Assembly: GCF_905171765.1 (NCBI RefSeq)
Contig: NC_053389.1
Coordinates: 217,068,624-217,132,623, forward strand
Direction of reading: 5' to 3'
DNA: 64,000 nucleotides
Origin: Bufo bufo
Lineage: Eukaryota; Chordata; Amphibia; Anura; Bufonidae
The number at the start of each line of letters is the position of its first letter. Within the stretch, counting starts at the first letter, position 1. The notes under the pieces are model-generated. The model was not told the DNA's origin. It worked only from the letters and a program-made list of their open reading frames with translations, and made no database searches. Position numbers and translations under genes: made by a program. Shown in pieces: positions 53,582 to 64,000 of the stretch.

Positions 53582-56500
53582 GGACAACTGCAGATGATGA
53601 AGTTGCATGATTGTCCTATAAGGGACCTGCATGGGACAGATATCTTGTTTTGTGGTGTATGACCAGCAAACAGGAAATCCCTCCCCTGCAGATCCTTCAT
53701 AGGACATTCACGGAACTTCATCTATAATTGTCCTTTACAGAGACCTAGTCGAAGCCTGATGAAGGATTTATATTCCCTGAAACATTGCAATTAAGCTCAA
53801 ACTATCACAAACCAGTGTGTGACGCTTTTGTTCTCAGGGAGAAAAACCTTCTCACCATTCAACACACATGCATGTTTGGCCGAGCAGGTAGATAGCTGTC
53901 AGAACAGATAACTGCTGGCCGGACAAACCAACAGTTTATCGCATGTCTCTGTCACAGTACGTTTCCATCTTCTGTAAATAATCTGACTCTAAAATTCAGA
54001 AACTTTCAAGTGCTTCCACACAGGCGAGTGTGGTCCAGAAAGAATCGTCAATGTGATGGCCACATTTCCCAGACTGACCGTGTCTTGACTGACTCATTCT
54101 CACTGCATTACAATGGTTTTTGATGCTGTGAGTTTCAGCCCAACCGCAGGTCTACTGTCCTGTAGTCATAACCTCATGTGAGTACAGTAAAGTAGACCTG
54201 TGGTCGGCTGGAACCCACAGCATTATAAATCATAATGATACAGTGAATTTGGGTCAGTCGAGACACGGTCAATCTGGGAAATGTGGCCATTATATGGACC
54301 ATTCTTTCTGAGTCGAGCCATAGTCATTTCGGGAAATCCAGCCACCACACTGACTGTTTTTCTCAGAACCAAACTCACCCATGAGGAAGCACCCTGAAAA
54401 GTCGTTTAGAACAAGGGCTAGACACAAACAGCAGAGCCCCCTGTGCAAGAATGAGCCCCTAGCTCTTGAATAATATATTGCATTTTAGGTTGCTCCTTAT
54501 TTCTAACAAGCCACCAGCATTTGTGAACGATAACATTATTTAGCACGTTCCCTTATGTAAAATCTAATACACAGTAGGAAACTGCAGTTAAATTGACAAT
54601 GGCCCCCTTGCTTACTGGGCCCGTGTACAATTGCACAAGTGGTGTGTCCGCTCCTGGTTTAGAACCCTGGCCCATAAGAGCTGCAGATTTTATTGTATTT
54701 TTTATTTTTCCCTATTGTTCACTTGTAAATGAGTTTTTTCTGAGTGTAGCTGTTTTAAAAGCTTTAATGTCTTCACTTAAAGTTACAGGCAGAAGTGAAG
54801 TGTTCATATTTAGTGTTAAGCCAGATGTAGTCATTCCCCTCCTGTTAATGGACATTTGGATTTTGGTAATTGGTTGGAAGAGAGGACAATCTTAAGAAAC
54901 ATTTCATGATTACACTTAGGAGTTGTGTGTACTTAGACTAGGGGTAGAATGGGACTTACATGGGTCATTTTAGGACCGCACCACATGGCTAATCCACAAT
55001 GTATATAAAGGATGTAATAAAATTGTAATATTGTCTAATAAATAGCTCCTTTATTAAAAAAAATATTTCAGGACCATTTTATTTATGTGATGCAGCAATA
55101 TTTCTTTGAATATATTACACAACCTTTTCAGCTCCCATGAACCGAGTGAGGTCAAGAATCCTATTTGATGCCCCTACAATATCAGGATGATCATCAGATA
55201 CTTATCATCCAGAGACTACACTTCATATGCGAAATTGTGCAATTCATTATACTGCGCATTGTCCCTCAGTTTCTCCCTCTCCTCTGCTCTGTAAATTTAC
55301 TGATAACAAGGACTCCAATCTCCCATGACACAAATTCAGAAAAAGAGCACCGACCTTATCTGGGAAGTAGGACACAGATAGCATCCAAATGGAAAGCAGA
55401 CTCTTCAAGATCAATATTGGCTTCTAGGCCTTCCATTGAAAAGGTATACAGACAGGCTTTCCATTCACATGGGGGGTCAACTTTGTTGGGTGCTTCCCAG
55501 TAATCGCAAATTGTCGCGCGACATTGGTGCGACAAATGTTGCAGTGTAGTTGTGCCCTATCGGTCGTGCGACACATCTCGTCGTGTAGACCTAGTCTTAC
55601 GCTGCCAGATCATTGCTAACGAGCGTTCATACGAAAGCTCGTTAGCAATGATCTTCATGATTATCTGCAGGTGTAATATAAGTTTTAGATTTGACCAGTT
55701 TAACAAGTGGTGCAAGCCTTTTAGGAAATTTGTTGCACTTGTGAGGTCAGTGCACTAGACACTAAAGCCTATCCTAAATCTTCAGTAATGCCAGTTTTTT
55801 GGCATAATTTATAGCAAAGGTGTCAGGTTATGGTGTCCCACCCCCTTCATTCACAAATCTTTTTGCAACATGCCATTCACACAGAAAATTTGGGACTTGG
55901 CATGCACGTTTGGTAAATGAGCACATTCCTACACTGATACTACTAACACTTATTGTATTCGCACGTGGCTACTCAGAGGGAGGTTTATACTGGGGGTCTG
56001 CAAGCTCCATGCAGATGAATGAGCTATGGTAATTGTCCTGAACCACAGAATGAGGTTGTCATGTCCACACACAGTACTGCACACAGTGAATGCCATTAAA
56101 AAAAAATTGGTAGAATTGCAGTTTTTATTTTCACCCCACAAATATTTTTTTTCCCCATTTTTAGGACATGATACGGTAAATTATTATATGGTAATAATTA
56201 ATGATTAAATGGTGCTAGTAATACATACAATTTGTACAACAAAAAAAGAGACGTCATCCACCTATGTGAATGGAAAATTTAAAAAGTTATGTGGCACTTG
56301 GATAGTGCGGAGAAGAAAACGACAACAAAAAATAAATTGGATGGGTCCTGAAGAGGTTAAATCCATCTATCTAGTTATCATGAAGCTGCCCTGGCCGACT
56401 TACTATCTACCTGCAAACCGGACTTTAGCAACCTGGGACATGTGGGTTTTTGTCCTGTGACTGTTGTCACTTTGGAGTTCAGCCATGCACCCCCCCACCA

Positions 56501-56889
56501 CCCCCCTCCATACAGTCTGTGTATGACTGGTAGCTGTCCTCAGTAATTAACCACTTTCTCACTAGTAGAGCAGGCTTGTAGCTCCACTAGAGGCACAGGT
56601 AGCAGAGCCTCAGGCTAGGGAGGGTGTGGTGCCACCCAGCCCCAGTAATAATAGTGTTAATGAGTGCATTAACCCCATCATTACTGAGCGGCACCACATT
56701 GCTGATTATGCCCTTAGTAGAACTGCTGCAATAGTGAGGAAGGGGTTAATCACTGGCGAAAGCTGCTGAACATATACACCCTGAAGTGGATTCAGGGGAC
56801 AGAGAAGGAGGATCAAAGAGATCACCTTGAGATAAGAGAACATGTCTGGTTTGTGTCCTGTCAGGTAATAACTAGCTATATGGGTGACC
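53582..56889. other. 3.3 kb without a recognised gene or element
   Basis: I see no element ends except a MITE-like fragment with GTCGTGCGACACATCTCGTC ... GTAGACCTAG near 55560-55595 and a short AACGAGCGTT...AACGAGC hairpin near 55618-55650. The 112-codon frame at 55165-55503 and the 100-codon frame at 54593-54895 are unrecognised. An inverted pair ACTGACCGTGTC / GACACGGTC lies around 54080-54270. This is the best candidate in the window for unique host sequence. Confidence 0.3.
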
Positions 56890-57358
56890 TAGTGCCTTGA
56901 AAAAGTATTCATACCCCTTGAACGTTTCTACATTTTTTCACGCTACACCCACAAACTTAAATACATTTTGTTGGGATAGACCAACTCAAAGTAGCGTGAG
57001 AAGTGATACACGGTTTTCTAAATTTTTAATAAATAAAAATTTGAAAAGTAAGGTTTGCATTTGTATTCAGGCCCCTGTACTCTGATACCCCTAAATACAA
57101 TCCAATGTGACCAATTACCTTCAGAGGTCACCTAGTTAGTAAATAGAGTCCAGCTGTGTGTGATTTGTTCTCTATATAACTACAGCTGTCCTGTGAAAGC
57201 CTCACTTACAGAACATTAGTGATCAAGCAGTATCATGAAAACCAAGGAACACACCGGATAGGTCAGGGATAGAGTTGTGAAGAAGTGTAAAGCAGGGTTA
57301 GGTTATAAAAATAAATCCCAAGCTCTCAACATCTCACAGAGCACTGTTCAATCCATCT
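56890..57358 (+). mobile_element. Tc1 transposon, 5' part only
   Basis: TAGTGCCTTGAAAAAGTATT is a Tc1-type terminus. The transposase start at ATG 57236 reads MKTKEHTG, a stop, then VRDRVVKKCKAGLGYKNKSQ and LNISQSTVQSI, a recognisable paired-like helix-turn-helix. The element breaks off near 57358, where LINE-associated sequence begins. Confidence 0.75.
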
Positions 57359-57479
57359 GGATGGCTAACCTCTGGCACTCCAGCTGTAGTGAAAATACGA
57401 CTCCCAGTATCACCCAATTCTCTTCTCTCCAGGTATGTCTGCACTGAAGTTTACTACTCCACCCAGCATTTCGCTAGTC

Positions 57480-58285
57480 TGATTGTCCACACATCTCCTC
57501 TTTCCTTCTTCTCATCCTCTTCTATGTATGCTGCTTTCCCGATACATCCCCACATGTAATCTCCAATACGCACAAGACCTCCTTCTCTCCTCTTATCGCC
57601 TCTTCCCACAATCGCCTCCAAGATTTCTCCCCTGCATCCCCCACACTCTGGAACTCTCTACCCTAACATATCAGACTCTCACCTACAGTGGAATCCTTCA
57701 AAAGAAACCTCAAAACCCACCTCTTCAGACAAGCCTGCTGCTGCTAGACCACCATGACCAGCTTAAGGCTGGGTTCAGACCTGAGCGTATTCGATATGCG
57801 CTTTTTACAGGCATTTTTATCGGGCGTTTGTATTGGGCGTTTTTAATGGGTGGAAACAAGCAAACGCCCATTTAGGCGCGTTCCCGCTGAAGTCTATGGG
57901 CGGGAACGCGCGACAATACGCCCGAAAGAAGCTCCTGTACTTCTTGAGGCGTCGGGCGTTTTACAGCGCGTTCGTACACGCTGTAATACGCTCAGGTGAG
58001 AACCATGCCCATAGGGAAACATTGGTTTTTGCCTGTTGAGCGTTTTACAGCGCGTAGGAACGCGCTGTAAAACGCTCAGGTCTGAACCCAGCCTTACCCT
58101 CATATACTGTGTCCTTCCTCCATACCTTGTAGATTGCAAGCCCTAGTGGGCAGGGCTCTCTCTCCTTCTGTACCAGTTTGTAACTCGTCTTGTTCATGCT
58201 AGTGCAATTGTCTGAATTATGTATGTATATCCCTTTTCATATGTACAGCGCTATGGAATGAATGGCGCTTTAATAATAAATAATA
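57480..58285 (+). mobile_element. L2/CR1-type LINE 3' end interrupted by a MITE
   Basis: Before the MITE, one frame reads RLQDFSPASPTLWNSLP and SFKRNLKTHLFRQA, the conserved C-terminal end of L2/CR1-type reverse transcriptase ORFs. After the MITE, GATTGCAAGCCCTAGTGGGC and TACAGCGCTATGGAATGAAT lead into an AATAATAAAT tail ending about 58285. The 5' part is missing, as usual for truncated LINEs. Confidence 0.75.
57767..58093. mobile_element. Harbinger-like MITE inserted in the LINE
   Basis: GGCTGGGTTCAGACCTGAGC and its complement, flanked by TTAA-type GCTTAA on the left and TTA on the right. The interior has repeated GCGTTTTACAGCGCGT hairpins. Removing it rejoins the LINE tail (GACCAGCTTA|CCCTCATATA). 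Confidence 0.75.
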
Positions 58286-59265
58286 GTAATAAGTATCCTG
58301 GAGACCAGGCAAAGTGGTCTCCCTGCGTGGTACAGCAATCCATCGCAGTGTAAAGTGAAAATGCCAGTAGGGGCATGATCTTCTTGATGTGAGAGCTCCC
58401 TCTGCTGGTTGTTAAATTAATTGTGAACTTGCACTCTTTGAATTAACCCCCTTCTGCCCTGACTGAGGCAGGAAGGGGTCAATTAACTTTTTTCACAAAA
58501 TAAATAAAAAGTTAAAAAACAAAATCAATAAAAAAAAAGTGAAATGAAAATAAAAAAAATATAGCTAGCTACAGTTACTAGTTTGAGCAATTGTATAGTA
58601 GACTACATACAAAGAGAAAAGAAAGAAACACAGAGAGGCAGCGCCTCATGGGATGTATAGTCAGATGCTTACTGTAATAGATGGTAAGTATTGGACTCAC
58701 CTATTGCCGTTGTGTGTCACCAATGCTCAATGGGGAAATATATATGCAAAGAGGTATCTCACTAACTCCAACTTCTGGAAGTGGCTCAGTATGAGTCAAA
58801 ATCTGACTTTTTAATAAGCCTTGCTAGATAATTCCTTTGGAGATACCTCCATTATCTGACCTATTTTAAAGGTACATGATATGAACTGCAGTAAAGGTAT
58901 TTATTTTTTTTACCAGTGACTGCATTTGAGTTATAACCTCCCTTCTGATCCTTAGCTGTGTCATGTGATCAGCACTCTGATCTCCAACTGACACAGGACA
59001 TTAGTTATTTCTCTGTTCATTCCTATGAGACTGACAGTGAGGCTCCCATAGGTATACATAGAGAAACTGGCTTCCTGTCCACACATAAGATACTGTGTTA
59101 TTTGGATAATCTGTGTCAGTCACATGACACAGCTGAGGATCAGAAGGGCGGTTATAACTCACAAATACAGTCACTGGTAAGAAGATTGCCTCGAGTACAA
59201 TTTACATCATGTACCTTTCTAACAGGTCAGAGAATAAAACATTTTGTGGGAGTTCTTCTTTAAGG
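58286..59265. other. Unassigned sequence
   Basis: A/T-rich low complexity lies at 58495-58560. An inverted pair TGTGTCAT... / ATGACACAGCTGAGGATCAGAAGG (about 58936-58965 and 59122-59146) suggests a diverged palindromic MITE between about 58860 and 59265. Confidence 0.35.
58393..58410 (-). promoter_or_regulatory. CTCF-like motif, minus strand
   Basis: On the minus strand it reads AACCAGCAGAGGGAGCTC, a close match to the CCAGCAGAGGGCGC-type CTCF core. It faces the forward-oriented motifs at 765 and 882, a convergent arrangement. By-eye match only. Confidence 0.35.
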
Positions 59266-59269
59266 AGAC

Positions 59270-59440
59270 CTAGCACCCTGCTTAAGCTGCATCGAAGACA
59301 TCGCACCCAGTTAGAATCCTACTCCAGAGATAGCTGTCTACAGATGGATATTTGACTTGGCTATTTTTCCATGTCATGTCCCAAAACTTGTTAAAACGTT
59401 GGATTTTGACTCATAGGGGCCACTCCCTCCTAAAAGAAGA
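59270..59440 (+). repeat. Dispersed repeat, copy 3 (diverged)
   Basis: TCTACAGATGGAT...GGCT, TTTTCCATGTCATGTC and TTTTGACTCATAGG follow the order seen at about 15450-15530. Confidence 0.5.
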
Positions 59441-59468
59441 GCTGCACCGTTTACATTTGTCCTTGTTA

Positions 59469-59842
59469 GGCCTCTTTCACACGGGCGTCGCGGGTGAGGG
59501 CCGGATGCGATGCAGGTGTTCAGGGAAAATCGTGTGAGTAGGCACGCAATTTCACTCCGTTTTGACTGCGAGCGCGATGACGTCAGCGGAGACCCTTGTC
59601 TCCTTAGCAACCATGCCTGAAAATCTCACCGCATCCGCACTTGCTTGCGGATGCGATGCGATTTTCACGCAGCCCCATTCATTTCTATGGGGCCTGCGTT
59701 GCGTGAAAAACGCAGACTATAGAAAATGCTGCAATTTTCACGCAACGCACAAGTGATACGTGAAAAACATTGACATGTACACAGCCCTATCAAAATGAAT
59801 GGGTCAGGATTCAGTGCCGGTGCAATGCGTTCACCTCACGTG
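59469..59842. mobile_element. Harbinger-like MITE, right end lost
   Basis: GGCCTCTTTCACACGGGCGT after TTA 59466-59468. Interior matches the 34914/40995/45327 group (GCATCCGCACTTGC, TTTTCACGCAACGCACAAGT, AATGCGTTCACCTCACG). One exact TGACGTCA at 59578. Confidence 0.7.
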
Positions 59843-60049
59843 CCAGATGAAGGCAGCACCGCGGTGACCGGGGATGTGTAGAAGGAGGTACCGACCCAAG
59901 GACAGACCATATATAGCACATTATATACCCACATCAGCCTGTATGTGAAGACTGACCCACACCTAAAACTGCTTATCATTTCAACGCAGCTTTCTCTCAA
60001 TTATTAGGGAAAGGCAGAGCAGGTGGCACTGGATTATTTTGCAAGTATG

Positions 60050-60345
60050 AGTGAATATCAACAACCAAAAATGACTGTGTCACTTTTATGGAAGCACTGT
60101 GTATGACTTTGTTATGGCAGCACTATTGTGGAAGCACTGTGAATGGCTCTGTTATGGTGGCACCATTATAGAAGCATGGTATAGCTCTGTTATGGTGGCA
60201 CTGTTCTGGAAGCACTGTATATGGCTCAATTATGGTGGCACTGTTATGGCAGCACTGTTGTGAAAGCACTGTGTGAGGTTTCACTGTTATGGCAGCACTG
60301 TGTACGGCTCTGTTGTGGTAGCACTGTGAATGGCTCTATTGTTGC
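60050..60345. repeat. Imperfect ~50-bp tandem array
   Basis: Six or so degenerate units built from GGCTCTGTTATGGTGGCACT, GGAAGCACTGTGTATGGCTC and related phrases. Confidence 0.7.
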
Positions 60346-60599
60346 TTTTCCTGAACATGGACTAAACACCCAGATGACAAAGGTATGGTTAGAAGACTTT
60401 TACAATGTTCTGATGGCCATTGCTGGTAGATATATTAGTGAAATTTACGTGACGGACTCCCTTTAATTGTACATAATATTTCATGGTCTGACTGATATTG
60501 TTTATGGCAAAACCCATGCCCTTCACTCTCTGGGTCAGTATGATTACAACAATACCCCATATGTATAAGTTCTTTATGTCTAAATAGTGTAAAAATAAA

Positions 60600-61449
60600 T
60601 TCACTTTGATCATTACTTCTTTTTTTTTCACGTCACCATATTCTGACCCCCATAACATTTTTTATACTTATTTCTACTGAGCTGTTTAGGGGCTCATTTT
60701 TTGCAGAACAATCTGTAGTTTTTATTGATACCATTTTGGAGTGTGCGTGACTCTTTGATCACATTTGATGCCATTTTTTTTGGTAAAAGAAGCAATGAAA
60801 AAATGGCAAATAGGCCATTTTGACCCTTTTTTCCGTTACGCCATTCACCTAATTGGATTTTTTTTCTATTTTAATAGCATGGGCGTTTTCGGTCGCAGTG
60901 ATACCCATGATGTTTATATTTATTGTTATTTATGTATTTATTTTTTTATTATACGGAAAGGGAGGTGATTTAAAATTTTATATATTTTTTATATATTTAA
61001 CATTTTTAAAAAGAAAATTTGTGATGATTTTGTGGCTCATATATGAGCCTATAAATTATGTTTTTTATTTTTTTATTTTGGTCTATCAGGGATTTTTAAA
61101 ATGCCATTTAAACTCTATTTTGCTAATTTCTTATCCTGGCCTTATCCAGCGAGGCTGAAAGTGTTCAGTGCAAGAAACGATGCCCAAATTGGCCACACGG
61201 GGCATCAGTAGAAAGCCCGAACTTCTGGGTCTTTGTGCATTTAGATGCCGTGACCTCACTTGGTCCCGGCATCTAAAGCATTTAATTACCGCGATCGGCA
61301 TTATTGCCGGTCACGGTAATTAGCCGCAGATCTCTGCTGTTTGAAACAGCAGAGATCTGCCGGCCATGACGCCCGCTGCACGTGCGAGCGGGCGCCATGT
61401 TTACACATCGCTCCAGTGCCATACATGTACGGCGCTGGTAGCAAACGGG
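60600..61449 (+). mobile_element. Dispersed repeat with piggyBac-like right end
   Basis: The left part (60645-60900) matches 52105-52370. The right end reads CATACATGTACGGCGCTGGT and AGCAAACGGG followed by TTAA (61450-61453), the inverse of the left end of 46877-47359. Internal hairpins: TTACCGCGATCGGC...GTCACGGTAA and CAGATCTCTGCTGTTTGAAACAGCAGAGATCTG. The left terminus is unresolved. Confidence 0.6.
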
Positions 61450-61454
61450 TTAAA

Positions 61455-62523
<1,069 letters not shown>

Positions 62524-64000
62524 TAGTGATGATCGAGCATGCTAGGCTGAACAATAGTTAGGCTCGAACATCGCGATGCTCGGCATATCACAGTGTTCGG
62601 CCGAATACCAAGTGTGCTCGAACGCCATACTCGAGTCTCCTCCCCGCTACGCAGCCAATATATGTGCAGGTAAGTACTGCCACTCACTGAAATGCCATAG
62701 CCTTGCTGGTTACTGGCATTACAGTGATTTGCTGGCCGGAACGCGTCATCGGGTGCTATAAAGCACCCGATGACATGTGGTTCGGCCAGTCTTAGTCAGG
62801 GAGAGCTGTGCTGTAGAAGGGACAGATAGTGTAGGGAATTTAATTTAATTTTTTGGTTAGGCAGGGTTGGTGTTAGAGACCCAAAAGTCCTTTTAAGGAC
62901 TATTGTTGTGTCTGGCAGCAATATATATTTTTTGCGCAACCTGCGCTAAATTGCGTGCGATTAGAGACCCAAAAGTCCTTTTAAGGACTATTGTTGTATC
63001 TGGCAGCAATATATATTTTTAGCGCAACCTGCGCTAAATAGCTTGCAATTGTTTGGCCGCTGCAGACAGCGACATTATCTGCGCTACATCTCCTGTGTAA
63101 CGTGTGCGCAGCCTAAAAATATCTGTGACATCCAGTGTACTTTTTCCGTAGACGGTGTCCGCTGCAGACAGATACATTAACTACGCTACATCTCCTGTAT
63201 AACAATTGCGCATCCTAAAAATATCTGTGACATCCAGTGTACTTTTTCCGTGTACGCTGTGGACAGTTACATTGCCTGCGCTACATCTCATGTATAACGT
63301 TTGCGCATCCTAAATACAGTATCAGTGATATTCCCTGTAATTTTTTATTAGCCGCTGGTGGCAGCGACATTACCTGTGCTACATCTGCTGTATAACGTTT
63401 GCACATCCTAAATATCAGTGACATTCAGTTTAATTTATTTGCGCATACACTTACAAAACCTGCGCTACTGTACCTATGACATACTTGCAAGCATATATAC
63501 CATTTAATATGCAGAAGGAGAGCAGTAAGAGACGGGGGAAATGGCCGTGCTGCTGATGGTGCACGCAGAGGCCGTGGCCACTCAACCTAGAACCAGGCAT
63601 GGTTGTGTCTGATAATGGCCGTAACTTGGTGGCGGCTTTGGAGATCAGCAAGCTTACACACATACCATGCCTAGCCCATGTGTTCAACTTAGTTGTTCAG
63701 CGGTTTCTTAAAACCTATCCCAATTTGCCTGAGCTACTGGTGAAGGTGCGCCGCGTGTGTGCCCATTTCCGAAAGTCATCTACAGCTGCCACCGGTCTGG
63801 CAATCTGCAGCAGCTCTTGCAATTGCCATCTCACCGACTGTTGTGCAACGTGAGAACACGCTGGAGCTCCATGTTCCACATGTTGGCCAGGCTTTGTGAG
63901 CAGCAGAGGGCAGTAGTGGAATACCAGCTGCAACATGGTCGTCTCCTTTCCAGTCAGCTTCCACTCTTCACAAGCGACAAGTGGCCATGGATGTCTGACT
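62524..64000 (+). mobile_element. hAT transposon running off the right edge, internally deleted
   Basis: It begins TAGTGATGATCGAGCATGCT and has a long non-coding leader with repeats: TTAGAGACCCAAAAGTCC occurs twice about 90 bp apart (62874, 62962), and CTGCGCTACATCT-type units recur four times (63078-63390). The transposase remnant follows from 63599. The N-terminal BED zinc-finger region expected of hAT transposases is not present in the short gap, so an internal deletion is likely. Confidence 0.75.
63599..64000 (+). pseudogene. hAT transposase fragment, frameshifted, continues beyond window
   Basis: The frame from 63599 gives VVSDNGRNLVAALE, then HIPCLAHVFNLVVQRFL with the hAT CxxH motif (C..H), then LLVKVRRVCAHFRKSS. 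Near 63790 the frame shifts by one. Downstream residues NLQQLLQLPSHRL, NVRTRWSSMFHMLARL and LFTSDKWPWMSD continue the catalytic/insertion region in another frame to the window edge. The start at 63599 is only the first ATG after the presumed deletion, not a true N-terminus. Confidence 0.8.

Noticed and set aside
55165..55503. 112-codon frame in the otherwise empty 53.6-56.9 kb region
   Set aside because: Not recognised, no flanking splice signals of note, and of a length expected by chance in 64 kb; kept only as a mention in the region entry.
57483..57875. 130-codon frame rich in Leu, Pro and Ser
   Set aside because: Out of frame with the LINE reverse-transcriptase C-terminus, whose conserved words appear in another frame; it also runs into the inserted MITE.

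Overview
The window reads as vertebrate, very probably anuran (frog or toad), nuclear DNA that consists almost entirely of transposable-element debris. The basis is the repertoire: a DIRS-type tyrosine-recombinase retrotransposon, Tc1 elements, an L2/CR1-type LINE tail, and dozens of strongly palindromic MITEs of the hAT, piggyBac-like and PIF/Harbinger-like types. Species cannot be fixed from the sequence alone. I recognise only one host gene, a TMEM238-family single-coding-exon gene at 38.57-38.98 kb (+). There is no CRISPR array, operon, rRNA or intact tRNA.

Layout. 0-3.1 kb: an unrecognised reading frame open from the left edge, a GC-rich stretch with two CTCF-like motifs, and piggyBac-like MITE pieces. 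3.18-5.70 kb: a hAT element with a perfect 8-bp target duplication, built of three palindromes and two mirror-image C-rich/G-rich tandem arrays. 7.2-13.0 kb: small MITEs and a 31-bp minisatellite (8.3-10.7 kb) split by a TA-flanked MITE. 14.5-19.2 kb: palindromic piggyBac-like and Harbinger-like MITEs. 19.36-21.71 kb: an internally deleted DIRS element with inverted termini and the diagnostic internal complementary region. 21.77-27.85 kb: a four-level nest (hAT holding a minisatellite and a second hAT, which holds a piggyBac-like and a Harbinger-like MITE). 29.40-30.99 kb: a full-length Tc1 element with a frameshifted DD34E transposase. 31.7-38.1 kb: a decayed Tc1, LINE tail and nested MITEs. 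38.57 kb: the TMEM238-family gene. 39-51 kb: mainly Harbinger-like MITEs, plus an ~84-bp satellite split by one of them. 52.8-53.6 kb: another palindromic piggyBac-like MITE. 53.6-56.9 kb: featureless. 56.9-62.5 kb: Tc1 5' piece, LINE tail with a MITE inside, short tandem array, and an antisense Sleeping-Beauty-like Tc1. 62.5-64.0 kb: an internally deleted hAT running off the right edge.

How it fits together. Superfamilies were assigned from the flanking duplications read directly: 8 bp for hAT, TTAA for piggyBac-like, TA for Tc1/mariner, TTA/TAA for Harbinger-like. Insertions are repeatedly nested or abut exactly at a shared TTA/TAA/TTAA. The long palindromes share a recurring core: twelve exact TGACGTCA (CRE-type) octamers occur, all in or beside inverted-repeat elements, and one palindromic module recurs in elements with different ends. 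That shared CRE-rich palindromic module is the most unusual signal I can see. Most reading frames longer than 60 codons here are by-products of palindromes or tandem repeats.
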